A stretch of 64,000 bases of DNA from positions 34,593-98,592 of the forward strand of contig CBINDO010000001.1 in the NCBI GenBank assembly GCA_966249405.1. The letters are read 5' to 3'. Shown here piece after piece: positions 16,109-25,168 of this stretch. The notes beneath the pieces are model-generated. The model worked only from the letters and a program-made list of their open reading frames with translations. It searched no databases and had not been told where the DNA came from. Origin of the DNA: SZUA-265 sp966249405. Lineage in GTDB: Bacteria; Myxococcota_A; Polyangia; Polyangiales; Polyangiaceae. Within the stretch, counting starts at the first letter, position 1, and every line of letters begins with the position of its first letter. The translations under genes were made by a program, and so were the position numbers.

Positions 16109-17539
16109 GTGACGCCCATGCCTGAGGTATTCTTCTTTCCGCCTAGAGATTACGGCCCGTTGATGAGTGGCGCGGTGATCGGAGGAATGGGGATCCTGCA
16201 CGTCTTCCTGGCACAATTCGCCATCGGCGGAGGCATGCTCCTGACCTACGTGGAGTGGCTCAACGGCAAGGGCCGCTGCCGCGACGGGCGTCTGTTCACG
16301 AGCGGCTTCTTTCGTGTCTTGGTGCTCGTCAGTTTCGTTTTGGGTGCCGTCACGGGCGTGGGTATGTGGCTCACCAGCATCCAAGTCAGCGCGCCAACCA
16401 TCGGCCTCATGGTGCGCACGTTCCACTGGGTTTGGGCCATCGAGTGGACGTTCTTCGCGCTCGAAGTGGTAAGCGGATACGTCTTCTACCGATACGGCGA
16501 CTACCTGCCGCGGCGCAGGCGTTTGCAGTTGTTGGGCCTATACAGCTGCGCCGCGTGGTTTAGCTTGTTTTGGATCAACGGGATCCTGTCGTGGCAGCTC
16601 ACGCCGGGCCGTTGGGTCGAAACGCGAGACATCTGGCTCGGCTTCTTCAATCCCAGCTTCTGGCCTTCGCTCGTATTTCGAACCATCGCGTGTATGGCGA
16701 CCGCCGCCCTCGCGGCGGCCGTCGTCATCAACACGATGCAGATCCCGCGCAAACGGCGCCAAGAGTTGCTGCACGTCACGGCCCGCTTTTTGGCGCCCAT
16801 GGTCGTGATGCCGTTCTTGGCCGTTTGGTATTTGTACGTCCTGCCCGCTGACAGCCGCTCGTGGGTCCTGGGTGGGAGCACCGTGATCACGATGTTGTTC
16901 GGTGTTGGAGCCGCGTCATGCGCGCTCGTAGCGGTGTACGCGATCGTCGTGCTCAGATTTCGGAACCTCTACGTCAACGGCGCTACCGCGCTGCTTCTCC
17001 TCGCTCTGGCGTTCGGTGCCACCGCCGGCGGGGAATTCGTGCGCGAAGGCGCCCGTAAGCCGTTTACGGTGCGTCGAGTTTTGTACTCGAATGCGGTGAC
17101 CCCCGAGTCCGTCGCTCACCTGCGCAAGTACGGCTCCGTGGTGAACGACCCTTATCCGCTGCCGCGAGCCTATCCGAATTCGCAGCTCGAGCTGGGGGCG
17201 CGAGTCTACCGACATCAATGTCAGGTCTGCCACACCCTGGAAGGGATGAACGGTTTGGTGCATCTCACCAATACTTGGAGTGCCGACCAACAGCGCCTGA
17301 ACATCGCCAAACTCCAGCAGACCAAGGCGTTCATGCCGCCGTTTGCCGGGTCCGCGCGCGAACTCGAAGCGCTCGTGCAGCTGCTGGGCTGGTACGCCGC
17401 GGGAGAGCCTGCGACCTGGAATCGCTCCGAAGACTCCCACGTGTTGGCGACCATCGAGCGCCACTTGGCCGAGGCCGGCTGCGAACCGGGCGCAGCGCCT
17501 CACGTTGCCATCTCGGCGCCTCGGGGAACTCAGCCATGA
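16109..17539 (+). CDS. Cytochrome bd-like oxidase subunit I with fused haem c domain
   Basis: 476 residues, multi-spanning membrane protein. The N-terminal part is CydA-like: His31 in the first helix region, paired acidic residues E112 and E119 in W-A-I-E-W-T-F-F-A-L-E, and a G-E-F-V-R-E-G-A-R-K-P-F block resembling the GRQPW motif of bd oxidases. The long Q-loop of E. coli CydA is absent. A cytochrome c domain closes the protein, with C371-Q-V-C-H375 and a M-P-P-F axial Met region. Such haem-c-bearing forms are known in the OR-C branch of the bd superfamily. It may take electrons from cytochrome c rather than quinol. GTG start; its stop overlaps the next gene by 4 bp (ATGA). Confidence 0.85.
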   Translation: MTPMPEVFFFPPRDYGPLMSGAVIGGMGILHVFLAQFAIGGGMLLTYVEWLNGKGRCRDGRLFTSGFFRVLVLVSFVLGAVTGVGMWLTSIQVSAPTIGLMVRTFHWVWAIEWTFFALEVVSGYVFYRYGDYLPRRRRLQLLGLYSCAAWFSLFWINGILSWQLTPGRWVETRDIWLGFFNPSFWPSLVFRTIACMATAALAAAVVINTMQIPRKRRQELLHVTARFLAPMVVMPFLAVWYLYVLPADSRSWVLGGSTVITMLFGVGAASCALVAVYAIVVLRFRNLYVNGATALLLLALAFGATAGGEFVREGARKPFTVRRVLYSNAVTPESVAHLRKYGSVVNDPYPLPRAYPNSQLELGARVYRHQCQVCHTLEGMNGLVHLTNTWSADQQRLNIAKLQQTKAFMPPFAGSARELEALVQLLGWYAAGEPATWNRSEDSHVLATIERHLAEAGCEPGAAPHVAISAPRGTQP

Positions 17540-18612
17540 ACACCCTCTTCCCCTTCGGCTTTGCGCTACCCACGGCGCTGTATTTGGTCTGTTACGTGCT
17601 CACGTTGTGTCTACACCTGATATTGATCAGCTACACGCTCGCTGGCGCTGGTTACCTAGCGATCCTCGGGCTAGTAGGAAGGCGGCGCTTCGACGCGGCA
17701 CGGGAGTTGGGCGCTGTCATTCAAGATTGGCTACCGTTCAGTTTGGGCCTTGCCATAACCGCAGGCGTCGCACCGTTGCTGTTCTTGCAGATTCTGTATC
17801 AACCGCTCTTCTACACGGCCAATCTGCTGTTGTTCCACCGCTGGATGCTCATCGTTCCAACGCTGATCTTCGGGTTCTACATGCTGTACGTGCTCAAGAG
17901 CGATCTCGGCGCCAAACGTGAGCGCCTCTGGACTTGCTCTGCCGTGGCAGCGTTCTCGTGTTTTGCGTTCGTCGGTTGGGCGTGGACGGAGAACCATCTG
18001 CTATCTCGTTCGAGCGCAGCATGGGTGGACTTCTACCGATCCCAGCAGTTCTTCTTCCGCTCCGCCGAGACGTTCCCACGGCTGGTGTTCTGGCTCCTCC
18101 TTGCAGCGAGCGTGCTTTCGGTACTTCTGGGTTGGCAGCTGCGCTACACACGCACCAGGGCGGCGGCCAAACACCAGCGCTTGGTGTGCGTGTTTGGGAT
18201 TTCTGCGACGTGCCTGGCGTTGGTTTCGGTCCTCGTCTACGGCTTCACGAGCGCGCCGGCACTCGGCGCCGTGGCCACCAGCTCGCTAGCAGCTCCGTAC
18301 GCTGCGGCCGCCTTGGTTGGTGTGGTGTGCATGACGCTCGGTTGGTCGGTGCAGCTCCGGCATGACCACTCCCACGTCCCTAGCCTGGTAGCGACCACGC
18401 TTGGGATGCTGCTTGCGGTCCTGGGCGTGACGGTGACGCGCGAGGCTCAGCGCTTGAAGGCGATCGACCTGTCCGAGTTCACCGGTGCCCACGAGCGCGC
18501 CCTCGAGTCGGGCGGCTTGACGGCGTTCATCGTCTTCTTCGTCATCAACGCGTTACTCGTCGTCTTTGCCTTACGCGTGGCGCACGAAGCGATAACTCGC
18601 GGCAGCGACTAG
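17536..18612 (+). CDS. Cytochrome bd-like oxidase subunit II
   Basis: 358 residues from ATG 17536, which overlaps the subunit I stop as ATGA. The frame is open upstream but lies inside subunit I. About nine hydrophobic helices are predicted by eye; the first pair holds Y-L-V-C-Y-V-L-T and L-I-L-I-S-Y-T. CydB proteins hold no essential haem ligands and stabilise subunit I, and this paralogue probably does the same. It is less like E. coli CydB than subunit I is like CydA, so the assignment rests largely on coupling to the neighbour. No CydX-like small ORF was seen after it. Confidence 0.8.
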   Translation: MNTLFPFGFALPTALYLVCYVLTLCLHLILISYTLAGAGYLAILGLVGRRRFDAARELGAVIQDWLPFSLGLAITAGVAPLLFLQILYQPLFYTANLLLFHRWMLIVPTLIFGFYMLYVLKSDLGAKRERLWTCSAVAAFSCFAFVGWAWTENHLLSRSSAAWVDFYRSQQFFFRSAETFPRLVFWLLLAASVLSVLLGWQLRYTRTRAAAKHQRLVCVFGISATCLALVSVLVYGFTSAPALGAVATSSLAAPYAAAALVGVVCMTLGWSVQLRHDHSHVPSLVATTLGMLLAVLGVTVTREAQRLKAIDLSEFTGAHERALESGGLTAFIVFFVINALLVVFALRVAHEAITRGSD

Positions 18613-18640
18613 ACGCGGCGCAAAACGGCGCTGCACGTAG

Positions 18641-19711
18641 TCACGAGTGGACCTCCGGTCGAGAGCGCGACTTTCGGGTAAGCGGCTCTCGACCCGCCCT
18701 CAAGATCACGAGCTGCCCACACGCGCCCTGTACGTCGCGAGCACGGGAGTGACGAACGGTCAGTAGCGTCGGGCGATGGGCGAGCACGGCTCGAGCGAAG
18801 GACGCGACACGTTCGTTCGAAGGGGCTCGATACGGCGAGTGCGGATGCGCATTGAACGGAATCAAGTTGATGTGGTGCGGAAAACGCGCTCCGAACTCTG
18901 CCAGACGCCGCGCGTCCGCGTCGGTGTCATTGACGCCGTCCAGAAGAACGTACTCGAGCAACACCCGCTCACGCGGACGAAACGGATACTTCGCCAAGGC
19001 CGAAGCCAAGTTCTCGAGAGTGTAGCGGTAGCCAATCGGCATGAGCTGGCCACGAAGCTCGTCCGTGGTCGCGTTGAGACTGAGCGCCAATAGCGGTCGC
19101 ACTGTGGCTCTACCCAACTGCTCGATTTGTGGCACCAGACCCGACGTGGAGACCGTGATGTGTTTCGGTGACAACCCCAGCCCTCGCCCGTCGCACATCG
19201 TCTCGATGGCTCGCAGCACGTTGTCGAGGTTGTGCAATGGTTCACCCATGCCCATGAAAACGAGCGTCACTTGACCTGGATGCCGAGGGCCGCACGCGTG
19301 AATGGCGGTCAGCACTTGAGCGACGATCTCCGCCGCCGAGAGGTGGCGCACGAAACCCATCGTGGCCGTGGCGCAAAAGCGGCAACCAATCGCACAGCCG
19401 ACTTGGCTGGAGACGCAAATCGTCACCCGCTCCCCACGCGGCATGTGAACGGTCTCCACGCGATCGCCATCGAAGGTGAACAACAACTTGGTCGAGCCGT
19501 CCGACGCCGCGTGCCTCTCGTACTTGGGCAGTTCCCAACGGCGCTCGCCCAGGGCCCGCGCCGCTCTCGGCCCCACGGGTGGCCCGTCCGAACCCCAACG
19601 CCACGGGCGCTGCAACGCGGGAAACGCATCGGCCCCTGCGCCGTTCGGTGGCAGCGCCGCCAGCTCGAGGGCGGTCAAACCGAAAGCGTCGTGGCAACCC
19701 ATGCGTTGCAT
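18641..19711 (-). CDS. rlmN: Dual-specificity rRNA/tRNA adenine C2 methyltransferase RlmN
   Basis: 356 residues. Radical-SAM cluster motif C-A-I-G-C-R-F-C, then G-M-G-E-P-L-H-N, and the conserved second catalytic Cys in R-D-V-x-G-A-C-G-Q-L near the C-terminus. The enzyme methylates A2503 of 23S rRNA, and A37 of some tRNAs, using two SAM molecules and a Cys-bound intermediate. Length matches the family. It converges with the oxidase operon. Confidence 0.95.
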   Translation of the reverse strand: MQRMGCHDAFGLTALELAALPPNGAGADAFPALQRPWRWGSDGPPVGPRAARALGERRWELPKYERHAASDGSTKLLFTFDGDRVETVHMPRGERVTICVSSQVGCAIGCRFCATATMGFVRHLSAAEIVAQVLTAIHACGPRHPGQVTLVFMGMGEPLHNLDNVLRAIETMCDGRGLGLSPKHITVSTSGLVPQIEQLGRATVRPLLALSLNATTDELRGQLMPIGYRYTLENLASALAKYPFRPRERVLLEYVLLDGVNDTDADARRLAEFGARFPHHINLIPFNAHPHSPYRAPSNERVASFARAVLAHRPTLLTVRHSRARDVQGACGQLVILRAGREPLTRKSRSRPEVHS

Positions 19712-19743
19712 TTAGCCGTCGAGGGAGCGGCTTGGCAAGCGGC

Positions 19744-20574
19744 TCACCACGGGAGCCGAGCGGGAGCGGACAACATCGCAGACCCAGCCTTCGCGCGGCA
19801 CTCTGCGCATACGTCGCGTTCGTGGTCCGTCGTCAGGACGCTCCCTTTCCCGTCTTCCATGATGCACCCGTAGTTGGGGCAGTGAGGCAGCCCGATGGTG
19901 TGCCCCACCTCGTGCACGACCGTCTTGGCGAGGCGCTGCCGAACGTGAACTTCGTCCCTGGCACCACGTCGTGCGCGATACCGCGAGATGACGCATTGTC
20001 GTCCGGACAACGTGGCCAAGCCCAGTATCCCCCAATCGTATACGTCGCCTTTGGTCGTCGAAATGTCCGCGTCCGTGAGCCCGATCACGACGCGAGCATC
20101 GTCGGGGGTACGCCGCTCGAGGTAATCCAAGAGTCGCTCGGCCCGATAGCGTTTGCGCGGTGGATAATAAGCGTCGTCGGGTAACGGAGCGGTCGGCAAC
20201 AGCTCGAGCCGAAATGGGAAATACGCGCGCAACGCCGTCTCGACGTCCGCCAACGCGGCGTCGGGGATGCCAGCACCGAGCGGCAACAGGTAAACGCTCT
20301 CGCGCCCAACTGCGACCACGTTCGTCGACGCCGCGCCCGTCTCTTCGCGACCGCTGGCTGGCGCTTGGACCGGCGTCGCTTCGAGGGTCGTGGTTGCGTC
20401 GGCCACGGTGTCCGGAATGTTCGGGCTCGAGACGCTGGCTCGCGCGGCGCTGCGCGTCTCACCGTTGGGGGCCGACTGCTGCCCCGTGCGCACGCACCCT
20501 GCGACCGCGCCGGCCAGGGCCCACTCCAACACCGCGCGACGGCGCACGTTCGATGGCAGCGCGCCTACAGGCAT
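19744..20574 (-). CDS. Secreted archaelysin (archaemetzincin)-type zinc metalloprotease, lipoprotein
   Basis: 276 residues. The signal reads R-R-R-A-V-L-E-W-A-L then A-V-A-G-C27, which looks like a Tat signal with a lipobox. After a Thr/Ala-rich linker, the catalytic domain has H221-E-V-G-H225-T-I-G-L-P-H231-C232, then C237 and a C256-x-x-C259 pair. That is the archaemetzincin signature HExxHxxGxxHCx4CxM with its second structural zinc. Characterised archaemetzincins are cytoplasmic, so export is unusual. The start overlaps the end of the upstream kinase gene by 10 bp, which indicates translational coupling. Confidence 0.85.
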   Translation of the reverse strand: MPVGALPSNVRRRAVLEWALAGAVAGCVRTGQQSAPNGETRSAARASVSSPNIPDTVADATTTLEATPVQAPASGREETGAASTNVVAVGRESVYLLPLGAGIPDAALADVETALRAYFPFRLELLPTAPLPDDAYYPPRKRYRAERLLDYLERRTPDDARVVIGLTDADISTTKGDVYDWGILGLATLSGRQCVISRYRARRGARDEVHVRQRLAKTVVHEVGHTIGLPHCPNYGCIMEDGKGSVLTTDHERDVCAECRAKAGSAMLSAPARLPW

Positions 20575-22214
20575 TCCGACTTGATGCGACGGATGCCCTC
20601 GGAATCCACGGTGTACGGCTGCTTACACGGGTTCTCGGCGGGAACGACCGGCTTCGGCGGTGGGACATATTTCGGGGCGCGCCAACGCGGCCGCGAGTCG
20701 ACCTTGGGTGGTTCGTTTTGTGCCGCCGTCTTGTCCACAACGGCGCCCGTGGCAGCGCCCGCGGTAACCGCCGGCGTCGCCTCGACGGTACTGGTGGACA
20801 CCACCTTGCTCCCCGGTAGGGTGATCGGCGCGTTCGCAGCTGCTGGTTCGGGCACCGGGCTACTCCCACCGCTGCTCAACGCCCATGCTCCGAAGCCCAA
20901 TAGCGCCGCCCCCAACCCGAGCCCGACGAAGAGTTTGTTGCGGCCGCCTCGACGATGGAACGGATCTTCCTCGAAGGTCGTTGCGCCGCTCAGCAACTCG
21001 ACGGGCGGCGCAGACACGGGAAGCCGCAACGCGGGTTGCGTCATCGGGCTGTCGAGCACCGTCGTCGGGAGCTCGTCCGCCGTGGCGGGGGGCGGAAGTG
21101 GCAACCGTGACTTGCGCGGCGGTGGCCGCGGCGGTCCCGACTGATGCGCTCTCGCCGCCGCCGCGGTGTTGCGCACGAGCAAGTTGAGGTCGATTCCCTG
21201 TTCACCCGTTGGCGGCGAAAGCTCCGTTACACTGGAGTAGCTTTCGAGCTCCGCCAGCGCTTGCTCACGCATCTCGAGCACGTCACCGGCGATCTCTTCG
21301 ACCCATTCGCCCACCTCGCGCGAGCTCATGAACGTGACGCAGTGTTCGAGCGCAACGGCGAACTCGCGAGCCGTCGAGTAGCGAGCGTTGGGGTCCTTGG
21401 ACAACGCACGTTCGACGATCTTGTCGAAGGCCGGAGGCACCGCTGGGTTGAGCAAGCTCGGCGGCGGCACGGGAAGGTCGACGATTCGGTGGATGATCTC
21501 TTGCGTGTCGTCGGCGAGGAACAAGCGTTTGCCCGTCAACGCTTCCCACAACACGACGCCCGCTGCGAACAAGTCCGCGCGGCGGTCCACGGGTTGGGAC
21601 GTGAGCTGCTCCGGACTCATGTACGACAGCTTGCCCTTCACCTGGCCGTCTTTGGTGACCTGGACGCGGGCCCCAGCTTTGGCCACCCCGAAGTCCAGCA
21701 GCCGTGGCACGCCATCCACTCCCACCAGGACGTTCTGCGGTGAGACATCGCGATGCACGACGCGCAGCGGCTGACCACGCTCGTCGGTGACCTCGTGAGC
21801 AGCGTGCAAACCGTGCAGCATACCCGAGACGATCGCAGCGATGAAGCTGACGGGGGGCTCGAGGCCCTTCTTGCGCGCGGCCCGCAGCAACCTCGAGAAG
21901 GCCTCGCCGCGGATGTAATCCATGACCAGCAGCAGCTCTTCTTCGAGCGCAACCACGTCCAGGGTAGCCACGACGTTCGGATGTTGGATCCGCGCCGCCA
22001 GTCGAGCTTCGTCCAAGAACATCGCCACGAACTCTGGGTCCTTGGCGTACTGCGGGTGCAACCGCTTGATCGCTACCGTTCGCGAAAAACCCACCGGCCC
22101 GAGTAAACGCCCGAAGTGGACGGTCGCCATGCCGCCAGTGGCCAGCTTGCCGTACAGCGCGTACCGCCCAACGATGCGCACTTCTGGATGCGGGTCTGGT
22201 CTAAGATCTGGCAT
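20565..22214 (-). CDS. Membrane-anchored Ser/Thr protein kinase with short periplasmic tail
   Basis: 549 residues. The Hanks kinase domain (about 15-290) has G-K-L-A-T-G-G-M-A-T-V, Lys50 (VAIK), H-R-D-V-S-P-Q-N with Asp156, DFG with Asp174 and K-L-S-Y-M-S-P-E-Q. HRDVSPQN in place of HRDLKPEN is common in myxobacterial kinases. A Pro-rich region leads to a membrane helix (about 430-450). A tail of about 100 residues follows, rich in Pro/Ala and with two Cys near the end that could form a disulphide. Coupled to the archaelysin gene by overlap, so kinase and protease may act in one process. Confidence 0.95.
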   Translation of the reverse strand: MPDLRPDPHPEVRIVGRYALYGKLATGGMATVHFGRLLGPVGFSRTVAIKRLHPQYAKDPEFVAMFLDEARLAARIQHPNVVATLDVVALEEELLLVMDYIRGEAFSRLLRAARKKGLEPPVSFIAAIVSGMLHGLHAAHEVTDERGQPLRVVHRDVSPQNVLVGVDGVPRLLDFGVAKAGARVQVTKDGQVKGKLSYMSPEQLTSQPVDRRADLFAAGVVLWEALTGKRLFLADDTQEIIHRIVDLPVPPPSLLNPAVPPAFDKIVERALSKDPNARYSTAREFAVALEHCVTFMSSREVGEWVEEIAGDVLEMREQALAELESYSSVTELSPPTGEQGIDLNLLVRNTAAAARAHQSGPPRPPPRKSRLPLPPPATADELPTTVLDSPMTQPALRLPVSAPPVELLSGATTFEEDPFHRRGGRNKLFVGLGLGAALLGFGAWALSSGGSSPVPEPAAANAPITLPGSKVVSTSTVEATPAVTAGAATGAVVDKTAAQNEPPKVDSRPRWRAPKYVPPPKPVVPAENPCKQPYTVDSEGIRRIKSECL

Positions 22215-22470
22215 ACGTCATGCGTTCCGGCTTGGTGGCGGAGTGTACAACGACCGCTGACAGCCTACGGAATAGCGAACTCGTGAAATGTGGGAACCCG
22301 AACCACATTGGTACGGCGGGCCGAATTCCGCGCAACTTTCCTTGGACGGTAGCGCGATTCCTTCGCGCCCATGAACGAAATTCGATGTTAAAACCGCTAT
22401 TACCGTAAGTGCGGACCTGGGCCGCAGTAATGCGGCGCGGCGGCAAATTCCCGCACCCAAGGGACGAAGC

Positions 22471-24357
22471 ATGGCTGACAACAAGACTCCCCATCCACCG
22501 ACAGCGGCAAACGACACATCTCAGGACGATCTCTGGTTGGTGAGCTACGCCGATGACGACGATCGCGAGCTCACGGCGCTGCAGATCTCGGCGGCGCTCG
22601 AGCGCGGGGAAATCGATGCAAACACCATCGTTTGGCGCGACGGCATGTCCGAATGGAAAGCAATCGCCGAAGTCGAAGCGCTGCGCTCGCAATTGCGCAA
22701 GGTGAGCCACGCCCCCGAAAACCTGCGACGTCGTCAAACACAACTCGGGGGGTTTGGCCCCGCGCCACGTCAGGCTGGCGCTCCAACCCCGGCGCCTGCA
22801 CCCGTTACGCCAGCTGCACCCGGCCTGAGCCTGGACGATGACGAACCCACCGTCATCCAGCCCTCGTTGGTCGAAGGTTTTTCGAGCGCTCCGAACCAGG
22901 TTCGGCCCGATCCCAGCCCGCAACGTGGTCGTCACCCGACGTCGGGCAACACGCTGCGAATTCGCACCGGAGAGCCGCCGCCAGTAACCCCGCGCGATCC
23001 CTCCCAGGATCGCATCACGCCAAACGACCTGTCGCGCAGGGCCGAACGTCTGGATTCCTCGCCGCGCGTCGCGGCTCCTTCGGACCCCGACCTCGAGTCG
23101 TTGCCGTCCGCGCTGCTGGTCACCGCAACTGGCGCTGCGCCAGTCGCACGTCGCGCCTCCGCGTCGGCCCCGCCCGCCCCGACGCGCGGAGTGATGAGCC
23201 GGCAGAGCGATCCTCCCGGAATACCACTCGGCTCGAACATCCCACGAGCCGCGTTGACGCGCGAACCAGACAGTGACGCGCCCCCCGCCCCCAAACGCCA
23301 AACCGACGCACCCAAGCCGCCGCTGCGCGCCGAGTCCAGTGACGAACCGGAGTCGTTGCCTTCGGACGCCGTCCAGTCCGTGGTCAGCACGCGCGACTTC
23401 GAGCTACCCAAGCGCACTCCCGAAGGTGAACGGCTGCCCTCGGTGCAGGTGCGTGACGACTACGCGGAAGCAGATCTGGCGCGGCAACGCACCCGCCCGC
23501 CGCGCAATCGCCGCGAAGGTTGGGTCGAGTCGGGTACGCCGCCGCCCATCGGGGAGTTATCGGAAGCCGCAGCGCGGATCGCACACGCGACCAGCCACGT
23601 ACCGGCTCCGTTCACCCCGACCGCACCGCCGCCCCCGACCTCGTCCAATGGTCGGTGGATCGGGTTGGCCCTGTTCGGCGCCGCAGCAGTCGCTGGCGCG
23701 TTCGCCCTAGGTAAACGCACCGGTGAGAGTACGACGGCGCCTTCTTCCGTGATGACCACCCAGTCGGCGATGGCGACGAGTCCCGCGCCGGTCCAAACCG
23801 CCGCCGTGGCCGAGGCAACGGCGCCGGCAACCAGTGAACTCGAGGCGCCGTCATCGGCGTCGGCAGACCCGACGTCGGCGCCCGTCGTCCCGTCGCCAGT
23901 GGCGAAGGTCGAAGCACCGCGTGTGAGCCCAGCGGTGGTGGCGCCGAAACCCGAGCCAAAACCCGTAGCAAAAGCAACGACGGGGCTATCGTCCGCACCG
24001 GCACCACAGGTGTCGTCCCCTGCCAACGACGACGCGGAGAAGCCGATCGGTGAGACACCTACCGAGCCGAAGACGCCAGCCACGCCCGGCGCCTTCGATT
24101 CCTCCGCCGCGGCGACGGCACTTGGCAACGCGGCCAGCCGAGCATCCTCGTGCCGGCAGCCGGGTGACCCTTCGGGCGTTGCACGGGTTACCGTCACTTT
24201 CGCCAACAGCGGCAGCGCCACCCACGCCATCGTCGACGGGCCTCCATTCGCGGGCACAGCCACGGGCGGTTGCATCGCCGCCACCATGCGTGGCGCCACC
24301 GTCCCCGCGTTTACTGGCGACCGAGTCACCGTGAAGAAAACTGTCGTGATCCAGTGA
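22471..24357 (+). CDS. GYF-domain/TonB-like-C-terminal membrane protein, AgmX-like
   Basis: 628 residues. An N-terminal GYF_2 domain (about 20-75) has D-L-W-L-V-S-Y and W-R-D-G-M-S-E-W. A long Pro/Ala/Ser-rich cytoplasmic linker runs to about residue 390. One membrane helix (R-W-I-G-L-A-L-F-G) then leads to a Pro-rich periplasmic stalk and a C-terminal TonB/AgmX-type domain (from about 540) with two Cys and V-A-R-V-T-V-T-F. The layout matches the AgmX/PglI proteins of Myxococcus, named for adventurous gliding. A role in envelope-spanning motility or transport is inferred, not shown. A 6-bp hairpin (22421-22436) lies upstream. Confidence 0.8.
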   Translation: MADNKTPHPPTAANDTSQDDLWLVSYADDDDRELTALQISAALERGEIDANTIVWRDGMSEWKAIAEVEALRSQLRKVSHAPENLRRRQTQLGGFGPAPRQAGAPTPAPAPVTPAAPGLSLDDDEPTVIQPSLVEGFSSAPNQVRPDPSPQRGRHPTSGNTLRIRTGEPPPVTPRDPSQDRITPNDLSRRAERLDSSPRVAAPSDPDLESLPSALLVTATGAAPVARRASASAPPAPTRGVMSRQSDPPGIPLGSNIPRAALTREPDSDAPPAPKRQTDAPKPPLRAESSDEPESLPSDAVQSVVSTRDFELPKRTPEGERLPSVQVRDDYAEADLARQRTRPPRNRREGWVESGTPPPIGELSEAAARIAHATSHVPAPFTPTAPPPPTSSNGRWIGLALFGAAAVAGAFALGKRTGESTTAPSSVMTTQSAMATSPAPVQTAAVAEATAPATSELEAPSSASADPTSAPVVPSPVAKVEAPRVSPAVVAPKPEPKPVAKATTGLSSAPAPQVSSPANDDAEKPIGETPTEPKTPATPGAFDSSAAATALGNAASRASSCRQPGDPSGVARVTVTFANSGSATHAIVDGPPFAGTATGGCIAATMRGATVPAFTGDRVTVKKTVVIQ

Positions 24358-24370
24358 CGGGGCCCACGTC

Positions 24371-25153
24371 GTGACCTGGTACGATAAACTCTGCGCCTGC
24401 CGCTCGGCGCTGCGTGGGACAACGGCCGCTACGTTAATCTCGAGCATCTTCTGGGGCAGCGCCTGCGACACGGAACGGCCTGCCCCCGCCCCCCAAACAA
24501 CCGCGAGTTCGACGCCGACTACCGCCGGTGTGGCGCCGAACTCGACGGCGTCCACTGCTTCGTCGACCGCGACGCCCGTGGCGAGCTCGCTGGCGGTAAC
24601 GGTCCCACCGCCCGCGGCGACTCCGTTCGAGACCCGGGCGTCGTCGCCCGCTGCCACGTTTCCAACCAAGCCACCAGCCGATACGGCAAGAAACGTCTCA
24701 CCGGCGGCAGCCACGACTACGTCGGGTGCAGCGGCACGTCCGGCGCCAGCGCCGGCCGCCGCGCTGGTGTCGAGCGCAGCGGTCAGCGGAGAAGGTTACC
24801 GAACCTATCTGCAGATGCCCTCGCCCGTCGCGGTGGGACATGAGACGCTCGTAACCGTACACCTCGAACCGCAAGCCCCGTTCAAGAGCAACGACAAGTA
24901 CCCGTATCGCTTCACGTTGGGTAAGCTGGAAGGGGCAGCCGCCCCTTCGGATACCGTGACTGGACCGACGGTGACCCCAACCCGGACCACGCTGCGCTTT
25001 GCGATGACGCCCACGCGAGTTGGTCATGGGTCGGTGTCGGGTACGTTCTCGTTCTCGGTTTGTACCGAGGAGAAGTGCTTGGTCGAACGCGCGCCGTTGG
25101 TTTTGGGTTTCGAAGCGGTGGCCGATGCGGTATCGGCGAGCTCGAATCGGTAG
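24371..25153 (+). CDS. Lipoprotein with C-terminal beta domain, function unknown
   Basis: 260 residues, GTG start. The signal region ends in W-G-S-A-C32, a plausible lipobox. A Thr/Ala/Pro-rich linker of about 110 residues follows, then a beta-rich domain (about 140-250). Near its end C-T-E-E-K-C forms a possible disulphide or redox pair. The pattern recalls thiol:disulphide interchange DsbD N-terminal-like domains, but the match is weak. It follows the AgmX-like gene by 13 bp and precedes hisIE by 15 bp, so the three genes probably form one transcript. Confidence 0.7.
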   Translation: MTWYDKLCACRSALRGTTAATLISSIFWGSACDTERPAPAPQTTASSTPTTAGVAPNSTASTASSTATPVASSLAVTVPPPAATPFETRASSPAATFPTKPPADTARNVSPAAATTTSGAAARPAPAPAAALVSSAAVSGEGYRTYLQMPSPVAVGHETLVTVHLEPQAPFKSNDKYPYRFTLGKLEGAAAPSDTVTGPTVTPTRTTLRFAMTPTRVGHGSVSGTFSFSVCTEEKCLVERAPLVLGFEAVADAVSASSNR

Positions 25154-25168
25154 AACCCGAGGCGGAAG

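Noticed and set aside
17218..17535. Upstream start for the oxidase second subunit
   Set aside because: That frame lies inside subunit I; ATG 17536 overlaps its stop as ATGA and starts the first membrane helix.
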